NCBI GenBank assembly: GCA_004020315.1
Contig: SAQG01000030.1
Location: 16,219-80,218 of the forward strand
Reading direction: 5' to 3'
Length of the DNA: 64,000 nucleotides
Origin: Mesorhizobium sp.
Lineage (GTDB): Bacteria; Pseudomonadota; Alphaproteobacteria; Rhizobiales; Rhizobiaceae
Both the position numbers and the translations under genes were made by a program. Under the pieces are notes generated by a model. It saw nothing but the letters and a program-made list of their open reading frames with translations. It made no database searches and was not told the DNA's origin. Position 1 is the stretch's first letter, and every line of letters begins with the position of its first letter. Positions 46,956-56,638 of the stretch are shown here, in pieces.

Positions 46956-48458
46956 ATGAGCCGGGAATACGAGAATGACGGTGCTCTTCATGCGAAGCTT
47001 ATCGAAGAGGTGCTGTCGCATTATCCCGACAAGGCGGCGAAGCGCCGCAAGAAGCACCTCAACGTCGCAAAGAGCGGCAACGAGGCTGGCGGGGAAAGCG
47101 AGGTCCTTTCCGAATGCGACGTCAAATCGAACATCAAGTCCATTCCCGGGGTGATGACGATTCGCGGCTGTGCATATGCGGGTTCGAAAGGCGTGGTGTG
47201 GGGGCCAGTCAAGGATATGGTCCATATCTCGCACGGCCCGGTCGGCTGCGGCCAATACTCTTGGTCGCAGCGCCGCAACTACTACGTCGGTACGACGGGC
47301 GTCGACACGTTCGGGACAATGCAGTTCACCTCCGATTTCCAGGAGAAGGACATCGTCTTCGGCGGCGACAAGAAGCTGGAACAGATCATTGACGAGATTG
47401 AAGTCTTGTTTCCGCTCAACAACGGCATCACCGTGCAATCCGAATGCCCTATCGGCCTGATTGGCGATGACACCGAGGCGGTTTCTCGCAAAAAGACCAA
47501 GGAGTATGACAAGACGATCGTGCCGGTACGCTGCGAGGGTTTCCGCGGCGTCTCGCAGTCGCTTGGCCACCACATCGCCAATGATGCGATCCGGGATTGG
47601 GTCTTCGACAAAAAGGATGTCAAGTTCGAGGCCGGCCCCTACGACGTCAACGTCATCGGCGACTACAATATCGGCGGCGATGCCTGGGCCTCGCGCATAC
47701 TGCTTGAGGAGATAGGGCTGCGCGTGGTCGGCAACTGGTCGGGTGACGCCACACTCGCAGAGATCGAGCGCGCCCCGAAGGCTAAGCTCAATCTTATCCA
47801 CTGCTACCGGTCGATGAACTACATCTGTCGGCATATGGAGGAAAAGTATGGCGTCGCTTGGATGGAGTACAATTTCTTCGGTCCCTCCCAGATCGAAGCC
47901 TCTCTGCGCAACATAGCCAAGCATTTTGGGCCGGAAATCGAGGAGAAGACCGAAAAGGTCATTGCCAAGTACAGGCCGCTTGTTGATGCGGTCATCGCCA
48001 AGTACCTGTCGCGCCTGGAAGGAAATACCGTGATGCTCTATGTCGGCGGCCTGCGCCCCCGCCACGTCGTCACGGCCTACGAGGACCTCGGCATGGTCAT
48101 CGTGGGCACCGGCTATGAATTCGCCCACAGCGACGACTATCAGCGCACCGGCCACTACGTGAAGAACGGCACGCTGATCTATGATGACGTGACCGGCTAT
48201 GAGTTGGAGAAATTCATCGAAGGGATTCGCCCAAATCTGGTCGGCTCGGGAATCAAAGAAAAATACCCGGTGCAGAAGATGGGCATACCGTTCCGCCAGA
48301 TGCATTCCTGGGATTATTCAGGCCCGTATCACGGCTACGATGGCTTTGCCATTTTCGCACGTGATGTGGATCTCGCCATCAACAACCCGGTCTGGGACCT
48401 ATTCCACGCGCCTTGGAAAAGAAGCCGGGGCGATGAGCGGGCGATGGCTGCCGAATAA
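46956..48458 (+). CDS. nifD: NifD nitrogenase MoFe protein alpha subunit
   Basis: A 500-residue alpha subunit. P-cluster cysteines are in RGCAYAG, GPVGCGQYSW and SECPIGLIGD. FeMo-co ligands are C283 (LIHCYRSMNYI) and H450 (RQMHSWDYSGPYHG). GAAAGGGGAC precedes ATG 46956. The gap to nifH is 86 bases. Confidence 0.98.
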   Translation: MSREYENDGALHAKLIEEVLSHYPDKAAKRRKKHLNVAKSGNEAGGESEVLSECDVKSNIKSIPGVMTIRGCAYAGSKGVVWGPVKDMVHISHGPVGCGQYSWSQRRNYYVGTTGVDTFGTMQFTSDFQEKDIVFGGDKKLEQIIDEIEVLFPLNNGITVQSECPIGLIGDDTEAVSRKKTKEYDKTIVPVRCEGFRGVSQSLGHHIANDAIRDWVFDKKDVKFEAGPYDVNVIGDYNIGGDAWASRILLEEIGLRVVGNWSGDATLAEIERAPKAKLNLIHCYRSMNYICRHMEEKYGVAWMEYNFFGPSQIEASLRNIAKHFGPEIEEKTEKVIAKYRPLVDAVIAKYLSRLEGNTVMLYVGGLRPRHVVTAYEDLGMVIVGTGYEFAHSDDYQRTGHYVKNGTLIYDDVTGYELEKFIEGIRPNLVGSGIKEKYPVQKMGIPFRQMHSWDYSGPYHGYDGFAIFARDVDLAINNPVWDLFHAPWKRSRGDERAMAAE

Positions 48459-48587
48459 ACATCTGCTTTAGCCCCAGTCTCCCACTGAGACGGTGAACTC
48501 CCGCGGCCTCTGATCCGCCGGAGCCTGGAACGTCTTGACGTCCTGAGCTGCCGTACCGCGCAGCCAGATGCAAAAGAGGTAATCATC

Positions 48588-50129
48588 ATGCCGCAGTCGG
48601 CTGAAAAAATTCTCGATCACGCTCCCCTGTTCCGCGAGCCGGAATACAGAAAGATGCTCGCTGAGAAGAAGCTAAACTTCGAATGTCCGCACCCCGATGA
48701 GATCGTTTCCGATCAGCGCGATTTCACCCAGACGTGGGAATACCGCGAAAAGAACCTCGCCCGCAAAGCGCTTGTCGTGAACCCGGCCAAGGCCTGCCAG
48801 CCGCTGGGTGCGGTATTCGCTGCCGCCGGCTTCGAACGAACCATGTCCTTCGTCCACGGCAGCCAAGGTTGCGTCGCCTATTACCGCTCGCACCTGTCGC
48901 GCCATTTCAAGGAGCCTGCCGCGGCGGTCTCCTCCTCAATGACCGAGGATGCGGCGGTGTTTGGCGGCCTGAAGAACATGGTCGACGGGCTCGCCAACAC
49001 CTACCAGCTCTACGACCCGAAGATGATTGCCGTGTCGACGACCTGTATGGCAGAGGTCATTGGCGACGACCTGCACAGCTTCATCCAGAACGCCAAGGAC
49101 GAAGATTCAGTCCCGCGCGACTTCGACGTGCCCTTTGCCCACACGCCGGCCTTCGTTGGCAGTCATGTCGACGGCTATGACAACATGGTCAAAGGCATTT
49201 TGGAGCACTTCTGGAAAGGCCAGGAGCGTACGCAAGTCGAAGGAGCCATCAACATCATTCCGGGCTTCGACGGCTTCTGCGTCGGCAACAACCGGGAGCT
49301 CAAGCGCCTGCTCGATGTAATGGGCGTGTCCTACACATTCATCCAGGATGCCTCTGACCAGTTCGATACGCCTTCGGACGGTGAATACCGCATGTATGAC
49401 GGGGGCACGAAGATCAACGAGGTGAAGAAGGCCCTCAACGCCGAGGCAACGCTTTCGCTGCAGCATCACAACACCCGAAAGACGCTGGGCTATTGCGAGG
49501 AGGTCGGGCAGGCGACGGCCTCGTTCCACTATCCGCTCGGCGTTCAGGCGACCGACGAATTCCTGATGGAGGTCGCGGCGATTTCCGGCAAGGAGATCCC
49601 CGAGGCAATTCGCCTCGAGCGCGGCCGACTGGTAGACGCCATGGCGGACAGCCAATCCTGGTTGCATGGTAAGAAATACGCCATCTACGGCGATCCCGAC
49701 TTCGTTCACGCGATGGCCCGCTTTGTCATGGAGACCGGCGGCGAGCCAACCCATTGCCTCGCCACCAATGGCACCTCGGCATGGGAAGCCGGTTTGAAGA
49801 AGCTGCTAGCATCCTCGCCTTTCGGCAAGGCTGCCCAGGTTTGGGCGGGCAAGGACCTGTGGGCGCTGCGCTCACTGCTCTTTACCGAGCCGGTGGACCT
49901 TTTGATCGGCAATTCCTACGGCAAGTACCTGGAGCGCGACACCGGAACGCCGCTGATCCGGCTGATGTTTCCGATCTTCGATCGGCACCATCATCACCGC
50001 TTTGCGCTCTTTGGCTACCAGGGCGCGTTGCGCGTGCTTACGACGATCCTCGACAAGATCTTCGACAAACTCGATCGCGAGACGAGCGAGACGGGTGTGA
50101 CGGATTATTCCTATGACCTCACGCGCTAA
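48588..50129 (+). CDS. nifK: NifK nitrogenase MoFe protein beta subunit
   Basis: A 513-residue beta subunit. P-cluster cysteine contexts are PAKACQPLGA, HGSQGCVAYYRSHLSRHF and STTCMAEVIGDD. The 129 bases after nifD can form GC-rich hairpins, perhaps for transcript processing. GAGGTAATCATC precedes the ATG. Confidence 0.98.
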   Translation: MPQSAEKILDHAPLFREPEYRKMLAEKKLNFECPHPDEIVSDQRDFTQTWEYREKNLARKALVVNPAKACQPLGAVFAAAGFERTMSFVHGSQGCVAYYRSHLSRHFKEPAAAVSSSMTEDAAVFGGLKNMVDGLANTYQLYDPKMIAVSTTCMAEVIGDDLHSFIQNAKDEDSVPRDFDVPFAHTPAFVGSHVDGYDNMVKGILEHFWKGQERTQVEGAINIIPGFDGFCVGNNRELKRLLDVMGVSYTFIQDASDQFDTPSDGEYRMYDGGTKINEVKKALNAEATLSLQHHNTRKTLGYCEEVGQATASFHYPLGVQATDEFLMEVAAISGKEIPEAIRLERGRLVDAMADSQSWLHGKKYAIYGDPDFVHAMARFVMETGGEPTHCLATNGTSAWEAGLKKLLASSPFGKAAQVWAGKDLWALRSLLFTEPVDLLIGNSYGKYLERDTGTPLIRLMFPIFDRHHHHRFALFGYQGALRVLTTILDKIFDKLDRETSETGVTDYSYDLTR

Positions 50130-50190
50130 GAGCCGTGGCCGGCTTTTCGCCGAGGCCATTCCTTGCCCAATGGACTGGGGAGGCTGAGCA

Positions 50191-51666
50191 ATGTCCTCCC
50201 TCAGCGCCAAAATCAAGGACGCCTTCGATGAGCCCGCCTGCGATAAGAACCGTGGCAAAGATGCCAAGGCGCGCAAGGAGGGCTGCTCGAAGTCGCTGAC
50301 ACCAGGGGCGGCAGCCGGCGGCTGCGCCTTTGACGGAGCCAAGATCGTCCTGCAGCCGATCACCGACGTTGCGCATCTGGTCCATGCGCCGCTTGCCTGC
50401 GAGGGCAATTCTTGGGACAACCGTGGTGCGGTTTCGTCAGGGCCGACCTTGTGGCGGACAAGCTTCACGACCGACCTCACCGAACTCGACCTGGTGATGG
50501 GGCAGGGCGAGCGGAAACTCTTCAAGGCGATCCGCGAGATCAAGCACACATACGCGCCGCCGGCGATCTTCGTCTACTCGACTTGCGTAACGGCGCTGAT
50601 CGGTGACGACATCGAGGCCGTGTGCAAACGCGCCACGGAAAAGTTCGGTTTGGCCGTGGTGCCGATCAATGCGCCTGGCCTGGCAGGCTCCAAGAACCTC
50701 GGCAACAAGCTCGCCGCCGAGGCGTTGCTCGATCATGTCATCGGCACGGTCGAACCCGACGACCCCGGGCCCTACGACATCAACATCCTTGGCGAATTCA
50801 ACCTCTCGGGCGAATTCTGGCTTGTAAAGCCGCTCCTCGATCGGCTCGGGATCCGGGTGCGCGCCTGCATTCCCGGCGATGCGCGTTACCGCGACATTGC
50901 TTCCGCGCACCGCGCCCGGGCGGCAATGATGGTGTGCTCGACCGCGCTGATCAGTCTTGCCCGCAAGATGGAGGAGCGCTGGGACATCCCGTTCTTCGAG
51001 GGCTCCTTCTATGGCATCTCCGACACATCGCAAGCTCTTCGCAACCTTGTCAGGCTGCTGGTGAGGAAGGGCGCCGATCCGGAGATCCTCGAGCGCACAG
51101 AGACGCTGATCGCGCAGCAGGAGGCGATCGCGTGGAAGAAACTCGAATCCTACCGGCAAAGGCTCCAAGGCAAGCGCGTGCTGCTCAACACAGGCGGTGT
51201 GAAGTCCTGGTCGGTTGTCCATGCGCTGATGGAGATCGGAATCGAGATCGTCGGCACCTCGGTCAAGAAATCTACGGTGCAGGACAAGGAGCGCATCAAA
51301 CAAGTTCTCAAGCACGACAAGCACATGTTCGAATCCATGGCTGCGCGCGAGCTGTACGCCATGCTCTCTGAACACAGGGCCGATATCATGCTGTCGGGCG
51401 GTCGCACGCAATTCATTGCGCTCAAGGCCAAGACGCCCTGGCTCGATATCAACCAGGAGCGCCAGCATCCTTATGCCGGCTATGACGGCATGGTGGAACT
51501 CGTACGCCAGATCGACCTCGCCATTCACAATCCGATCTGGTCTCAGGTGCGCCAGCCGGCCCCGTGGGATTGCCAGCCTGATCTGATAGGCGAATTGCCG
51601 TGCACGAGGAACGAGACCGCGTACCTGTTTGATGAATTCGCCTGCGCGACGGCACACGAGTGTTGA
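50191..51666 (+). CDS. nifE: NifE FeMo-co scaffold subunit
   Basis: A 491-residue NifD-like scaffold on which FeMo-co is finished. Cluster cysteines are in PLACEGNSWDNRG and STCVTALIGDD; the start has KSLTPGAAAGGCAFDGAKI. GGGGAGGCTGAGCA precedes ATG 50191. NifN starts nine bases after its stop. Confidence 0.97.
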   Translation: MSSLSAKIKDAFDEPACDKNRGKDAKARKEGCSKSLTPGAAAGGCAFDGAKIVLQPITDVAHLVHAPLACEGNSWDNRGAVSSGPTLWRTSFTTDLTELDLVMGQGERKLFKAIREIKHTYAPPAIFVYSTCVTALIGDDIEAVCKRATEKFGLAVVPINAPGLAGSKNLGNKLAAEALLDHVIGTVEPDDPGPYDINILGEFNLSGEFWLVKPLLDRLGIRVRACIPGDARYRDIASAHRARAAMMVCSTALISLARKMEERWDIPFFEGSFYGISDTSQALRNLVRLLVRKGADPEILERTETLIAQQEAIAWKKLESYRQRLQGKRVLLNTGGVKSWSVVHALMEIGIEIVGTSVKKSTVQDKERIKQVLKHDKHMFESMAARELYAMLSEHRADIMLSGGRTQFIALKAKTPWLDINQERQHPYAGYDGMVELVRQIDLAIHNPIWSQVRQPAPWDCQPDLIGELPCTRNETAYLFDEFACATAHEC

Positions 51667-51674
51667 GGCGACCG

Positions 51675-53057
51675 ATGGCCCGCATCCTTCTCCAGAGCAA
51701 ATCGGCTGCGGTCAACCCGCTGAAGTCGTCGCAGCCGCTGGGTGCCGCCTTTGCCTTTCTTGGCGTCGACGGTGCGATGCCGCTGTTCCACGGCAGCCAG
51801 GGATGCACAAGCTTTGCGCTCGTTCTCTTCGTGCGGCACTTCAAAGAAGCGATTCCCTTGCAGACTACGGCGATGGATGAGGTGGCGACCATCCTCGGCG
51901 CAGCCGACCATCTGGAAGAGGCGATCCTCAACCTCAAGAACCGCACGAAGCCAAAGCTGATCGGGGTGTGCACGACCGCGCTCGTGGAGACGCGTGGCGA
52001 AGATTGCGCGGGTGATATTGCCAACATTAAGCTGAAGCACACGCAAGAGCTTGCGGGTACGGAGGTCGTGCTGGCCAACACGCCGGATTTTGACGGCGCG
52101 ATCGAAGAGGGCTGGGCCAGGGCAGTCACCGCAATGATCGAAGGGATTACACGCTCGGGCGAACGGGCGCGGCACCCGAAGAAGATCGCAATCCTGCCCG
52201 GATGCAACCTCACTGTCGCCGACGTCGAGCACATGCGGGACATGGTTGAAAGCTTTGGGCTCAAGCCGGTTATTCTGCCCGACATCTCAGGCTCGCTCGA
52301 CGGTACGGTTCCTGACCGCTGGGTAGCGACCACATACGGCGGCACCAGCGTCGAGGACATTCGCGAGTTGGGCACGGCCATGCAATGCATCGCCATCGGT
52401 GAGCACATGCGCCGCCCGGCGAAAGCGCTGCTCGGGTTGACCGGCGTGCCTTACGTGTTGTTCCAGTCACTGACTGGGCTGCAGGACACGGACCGCTTCG
52501 TGTCGCTGCTGTCTTCGATTTCGGGCGCGGCGGTACCGGCCCGCGTGCGCCGGCGCCGGGCGCAATTGCAGGACGCGATGCTCGACGGACATTTCCATTT
52601 CGGCGGCAAGAAAATTGCCATCGCTGCCGAACCAGACCAGCTGTTCCAACTTGCAACCTTCTTTGCTGGCCTCGGCTCCGAGATAGCCGCGGCCGTCACA
52701 ACGACCGACAGGTCTAAAATTCTCGAGAAAGTCCCGGCGGTTTCGGTTCAGATCGGCGATCTCGGCGATCTGGAAAGTCTTGCCGTCGGTGCTGACCTGC
52801 TTGTCACGCATTCGCACGGGCGCCAAGCATCGGAGCGGCTCCGAATTCCGCTCATGCGCATCGGGTTCCCGGTCTTCGATCGACTAGGCAGCCAGCACAA
52901 GCTCGCAATTCTCTATCAGGGCACCCGCGACCTGATCTTCGAGGTCGCCAACATCTTCCAGGCCAACCAACACGCGCCCACTCCTGAGGCGCTTGATCCA
53001 CTCCGTAATCGAGAAATATCACATGAACGCTGTTCGCCGCCTCTCGCTGGTCAGTAA
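51675..53057 (+). CDS. nifN: NifN FeMo-co scaffold subunit
   Basis: A 460-residue NifK-like partner of NifE. It starts MARILLQSKSAAVNPLKSSQ and contains FHGSQGCTSFALVLFVRHF. ATG 51675 has TTGAGGCGACC upstream; an in-frame TTG at 51660 would overlap nifE. It overlaps nifX by 35 bases. Confidence 0.96.
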   Translation: MARILLQSKSAAVNPLKSSQPLGAAFAFLGVDGAMPLFHGSQGCTSFALVLFVRHFKEAIPLQTTAMDEVATILGAADHLEEAILNLKNRTKPKLIGVCTTALVETRGEDCAGDIANIKLKHTQELAGTEVVLANTPDFDGAIEEGWARAVTAMIEGITRSGERARHPKKIAILPGCNLTVADVEHMRDMVESFGLKPVILPDISGSLDGTVPDRWVATTYGGTSVEDIRELGTAMQCIAIGEHMRRPAKALLGLTGVPYVLFQSLTGLQDTDRFVSLLSSISGAAVPARVRRRRAQLQDAMLDGHFHFGGKKIAIAAEPDQLFQLATFFAGLGSEIAAAVTTTDRSKILEKVPAVSVQIGDLGDLESLAVGADLLVTHSHGRQASERLRIPLMRIGFPVFDRLGSQHKLAILYQGTRDLIFEVANIFQANQHAPTPEALDPLRNREISHERCSPPLAGQ

Positions 53058-53520
53058 TGAGGTTTTCGCCCCGATGCCTGAACGACGTGCGGGCGCATTG
53101 CGCGTTGCGATCGCCACTCAGGACATGCAGAACCTCAATGCCCATTTCGGGTCGGCCAGGCGCTTTGCTGTCTACGACGTGACGCGCGAGGAATGGAATC
53201 TCGTCGAAGCCGTGGCCTTCGATGACGTTTCGGATGAAAGCGGGGAGCATCGGGCCGAGGGCGATGACCGCATCACGCCCAAGGTGGATGCGCTGAAAGG
53301 CTGTCATCTGCTGTTTTGTCTGGCGATTGGCGGACCTTCGGCAGCCAAGGTTGTCGCGGCAAAAATCCACCCGATCAAAGTGGCGGAGCCCCAATCCATC
53401 CGAGAGGTGCTGTTGCGCACGCAGATGATGCTCAGGACGTGTCCTCCGCCCTGGCTGCGCAAGGTGCTGGCGCAAGCGGGCGTTGCCGAAACGAAACCGT
53501 CCTTCGAGGACGAGGACTGA
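53023..53520 (+). CDS. nifX: NifX FeMo-co carrier
   Basis: A 165-residue NifX. The core is LRVAIATQDMQNLNAHFGSA, RFAVYDVTREEW and HLLFCLAIGGPSAAKVV. It binds NifB-co and FeMo-co precursors. ATG 53023 is chosen from the family start and lies inside the end of nifN. The C-terminal RTCPPPWLRKVL is usual. Confidence 0.95.
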   Translation: MNAVRRLSLVSNEVFAPMPERRAGALRVAIATQDMQNLNAHFGSARRFAVYDVTREEWNLVEAVAFDDVSDESGEHRAEGDDRITPKVDALKGCHLLFCLAIGGPSAAKVVAAKIHPIKVAEPQSIREVLLRTQMMLRTCPPPWLRKVLAQAGVAETKPSFEDED

Positions 53521-53534
53521 TAGGAGGACGCCAA

Positions 53535-54014
53535 ATGTCTGACCCCGCAATCCCCCCAGCTGTCACCGAAGACGAGGCGGCTCTTTGCACCCCGTTCGTC
53601 AAATGCCTCGTGCGGCTGATCCGTGCTCAGGATTCCTATGGCTCGTGGGAACGCAAAGCGGACGCCGAGCTGCTGGGCGACTTCATCATTACCAAGGAAC
53701 AGCGCCGAGCGATCCCGATCATCGGAGATCCCGATCCGGACGTGCTGTGGAGGCTCGACAAGTACTACGCCGCCATCGGGCTTGCGATCGAGGAGCGCTG
53801 CGGCCTTATGGCATCGCCGATGATCCAGGTGAGCCATGAGGGTTTTGGTCGGGTGCTTTTCACGACCGGACGGTTGGTCGTTTTGTCCAAAACGCTGCGC
53901 GATGTCCACCGGTTTGGCTTCGAGACGCTCCTGAAGCTCGCCACGGCCGGTACGAAGCTGGTCGACGATGGGATTGCAGTCATCGAAGCCTTTCCCCACG
54001 TGGCGCTGGCATGA
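53535..54014 (+). CDS. NifX-associated protein (DUF269)
   Basis: A 159-residue protein of the DUF269 family that regularly follows nifX (FVKCLVRLIRAQDSYGSWE, GFGRVLFTTGRLVVLSKTLRDVHRFGF). Role unknown. AGGAGGACGCC precedes ATG 53535. Its stop TGA overlaps a downstream ATG (54011). Confidence 0.92.
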   Translation: MSDPAIPPAVTEDEAALCTPFVKCLVRLIRAQDSYGSWERKADAELLGDFIITKEQRRAIPIIGDPDPDVLWRLDKYYAAIGLAIEERCGLMASPMIQVSHEGFGRVLFTTGRLVVLSKTLRDVHRFGFETLLKLATAGTKLVDDGIAVIEAFPHVALA

Positions 54015-54121
54015 TGGGCGCGATTTTCGAGAAAGGCCATCATGACGGAACCGAGAAACTTTGTTGGCCAGCCCCCTCGATCCAGGGGCTCGAGGCCGAC
54101 CAGGTTGCTGGGGTATCGCTG

Positions 54122-54826
54122 ATGAAGAAGCCGCTGGTCCTGATCTGCTCGCAAGATGCCGAGTTCTATCTGCTCTACAGTCACATACTGGAGGTGGACG
54201 GTTTCAGCAGTGAGACGGCAGACGGCGCGAAGGCTGCGCTGGCCTTGGCCGACCAACGGGAGCTTCAGGCCGTGGTGCTGGATTGCGACCCAGCCAGCAT
54301 AAACGGGCCCGCAATTTGCGCCCACCTCAAGCGGGAACCGCGCACCACCGACCTGCCCATTATCGCCCTGATCGCGCCTGGCGCCGAGCACCAGCACCTC
54401 GATCTCTTGAAGGCAGGCGTTGAGAGCTTTGTGCGGCCAGTGGCTCCGGCCAAGCTGCTCGACTGCCTGCGGGCGAGGCTCGGGCTGACCAAGCGTGGTT
54501 CGAACGGGGTTGAAAACGGCAGTTGGATTTGTTGTGGAGGCCTGGAGATGAAGCTCGATGCCCGTCGGGTTCGCGGTAATGGCCACGACATCCATCTCGG
54601 ACGGATCGAGTTCAACGTGCTGCGGCTTATGATTGAGGCCCCCGGCAAGGTCTTCAGCCGGGACGAGTTTATCGGGGCGGCCTGGCCGGCCAACATTCAT
54701 GTCGGTGAACGCACCGTCGATGTCCATATCAGCCGGATCAGAAGGGCGCTGAAAACGGCCTTGCCCGGCAGCGTCATTCGCACCGTCAGGTCGGCCGGCT
54801 ACTCGCTCGAGAAGCCGGACGACTGA
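54122..54826 (+). CDS. OmpR/PhoB-type response regulator after the nif operon
   Basis: A 234-residue regulator. The receiver has the phosphate-accepting aspartate D54 (VVLDCDPAS), but the usual acidic pair near residue 10 reads CSQD, so phosphorylation may be altered. The winged-helix DNA-binding domain is clear (GRIEFNVLRLMIEAPGKVFSR, VHISRIRRALK, IRTVRSAGYSLE). The frame starts at ATG 54011, overlapping the DUF269 stop; ATG 54122 fits the receiver start better. No sensor kinase is nearby. Targets unknown. Confidence 0.85.
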   Translation: MKKPLVLICSQDAEFYLLYSHILEVDGFSSETADGAKAALALADQRELQAVVLDCDPASINGPAICAHLKREPRTTDLPIIALIAPGAEHQHLDLLKAGVESFVRPVAPAKLLDCLRARLGLTKRGSNGVENGSWICCGGLEMKLDARRVRGNGHDIHLGRIEFNVLRLMIEAPGKVFSRDEFIGAAWPANIHVGERTVDVHISRIRRALKTALPGSVIRTVRSAGYSLEKPDD

Positions 54827-54923
54827 AATCGGTGGTCGAATGTGGTGCCGCTCTCTCTTCCTCCGCTGAGAGCGGTGTTGCCGCTTTGAGACGCTCCTAA
54901 CGAAGACCAGGAGAAGCAGGCAA

Positions 54924-55796
54924 ATGGAATTTAAAAGCATATTCTGTGTGACGGGTGCTGATCATTCTGATGAGGACCTCACAACAGCTGCCGGACTGTG
55001 TGCCGAGGTCGGCGCGCACCTATCCGTACTGATTATACCGCCTCCATTGCTCTTGATGTCGTCTCCGCCCCTCGAGTGGGGTACGGGACGTGCACAGGCA
55101 ATTGCAGTGCCGAATTATCGATTTCAGCAAATCGAGAAATTTTCACAGGACGTGACCAGAATGGAAAGACGGTCCGCGGATATCCTCAAACGGCTGAAAG
55201 CTATGTCGCTTTCCTGTGACGTTGACACCGACTATTGCGATCCGGCTAGCCTCGGTGAAGTGGCGCGACAGCGGGCGCTCTGCGCTGACCTGACGATCGT
55301 TGGAGCGGACCTCCTCAACGATGAGACTCTCGGACCTCCTGTTGTCAACGGCTGCTTGTTCGATAGCGGAAAGCCGGTGCTCATCGTGCCGAAGGGCGCT
55401 AAGGCGACCCTGTCGCCTCGACGCGTGCTGGTCGGCTGGGATTCGCGCGTAGAGGCCTCGCGTGCGGTTCGGGAAGCTCTTAGTCTCCTATCCGCTGCTG
55501 AGGAAGTTTGTGTCGCTATGGTCGATCCGAAGGCGCAAAACAACGGGAAAGGTGCGCAGTCTGGAGCAGACATCGCTGCCTATCTTACTCGGCACGGTGC
55601 TCGGGTCTCGGTTGACCTGCTTAAGAGCGCCGGTAAATCGGCGGCCACAGTGCTGACGCAGCACGCGGCCGACACCTGCGCCGACATGATAGTCATGGGT
55701 GCTTATGGCAGCCGTGGGCTGCGTGAGCGGATTTTCGGCGGTCCGCCGAGCTGGAGCTTTGAGAAGACCACATTGCCGCTGTTTTTGGCTCGCTGA
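54924..55796 (+). CDS. Universal stress protein, tandem UspA domains
   Basis: A 290-residue protein with two UspA units. The second is clear: VLVGWDSRVEASRAVREAL and IVMGAYGSRGLRERIFGG, near the ATP-loop pattern G-x2-G-x9-G(S/T). The first is degenerate. CAGGAGAAGCAGGC precedes ATG 54924. Same strand as nif, 97 bases after the regulator; it may help bacteroid stress tolerance. Confidence 0.87.
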   Translation: MEFKSIFCVTGADHSDEDLTTAAGLCAEVGAHLSVLIIPPPLLLMSSPPLEWGTGRAQAIAVPNYRFQQIEKFSQDVTRMERRSADILKRLKAMSLSCDVDTDYCDPASLGEVARQRALCADLTIVGADLLNDETLGPPVVNGCLFDSGKPVLIVPKGAKATLSPRRVLVGWDSRVEASRAVREALSLLSAAEEVCVAMVDPKAQNNGKGAQSGADIAAYLTRHGARVSVDLLKSAGKSAATVLTQHAADTCADMIVMGAYGSRGLRERIFGGPPSWSFEKTTLPLFLAR

Positions 55797-56195
55797 TCAG
55801 TTCCGTAGCAACACCGATCAGGTCGTAGGACCGCCAACCAGTCCGAAGTCGTCGTCGGTTACCGGTCGGATTGCGGAGACATGGCTGGATCCGCGAACAT
55901 CTTGCGACGCTTTTCAGAGCCAAACCGGACGCCTCGACTGCTTCAGGACGCTCTCGTGCATCCAACTCGTGCGAGATCGTCTGTAACGGGCAGTAAAGAC
56001 GAACGGCTGCAGCAGACCGCAGCCAAGCCACAGGGCGGGTGTACCAGGGGACCCCCACCTCGGGGCGCGAACCCTGTTGGCCCCTGATCAGTACCCGGAC
56101 GCGGGTCAAATCGGCGGCTGCCCCCTGTCAGGCCTGCGGTGTGCAAGGGCCGCTGCCGCGGGGCTTCCTCTGCCCGATCGTCGGGCGTGCGACAA
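55797..56195. other. Non-coding region after the usp gene
   Basis: Short ORFs only, no family features seen. It ends in the control region of the lysine N-oxygenase-like gene. Confidence 0.4.
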
Positions 56196-56211
56196 TGTCG
56201 GGTTCCAGACG
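56196..56211. promoter_or_regulatory. NifA-like site upstream of the N-oxygenase region
   Basis: TGTCGGGTTCCAGACG is TGT-N10-ACA with one mismatch. An overlapping pattern CGT-N10-ACA lies about 15 bases earlier (56180-56195). Confidence 0.4.
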
Positions 56212-56254
56212 AGCTGGAATTACGCGAACTCGTTGGTTTGACGTTTTCTTTATC

Positions 56255-56270
56255 CGGCACGCTGCATGCA
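56255..56270 (+). promoter_or_regulatory. Sigma-54-like promoter upstream of the N-oxygenase gene
   Basis: CGGCACGCTGCATGCA has two mismatches to the consensus, GG/GC spacing correct. It lies 370 bases before the next sure gene, leaving a long leader with no clear ORF. Confidence 0.55.
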
Positions 56271-56638
56271 TGGGAGTCTACGAACGCATTACGAGCCGTT
56301 ATCCATGGTTACGCCCCTCGAAGAAAGAGCCGCTTCCGTCGTAACCGGGAAACAGCCAATCCTGGGGTGGAGGCAGCCGCTAGGAGCCGCCGTAAAATCC
56401 GGAGAGCTGCGCGACAGCATCACACGCTTTCCTTCCGCTCTTGGGTTCGGATGATGCGGTGCCCGCTGTCGATGTCGCCCATTGAGCCCAAGATCTGGAA
56501 GGCCGCGCAGGCCTTTTGCCTTCCTCTCAGTCGGGACCGCGGCTCAAGGATGCCTGTGAGGTTCGCAATGCTCAATGCCTGGCGGTCGCCGCGCACATGC
56601 CGCTGAGTTGGAAAACACTCCTAGAGGAGCAAGGATAA

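Noticed and set aside
46932..48305. Long minus-strand ORF of 457 codons opposite nifD
   Set aside because: Shadow of nifD caused by high GC codon use; no ribosome site or family features. The same applies to long ORFs opposite nifE and nifB.
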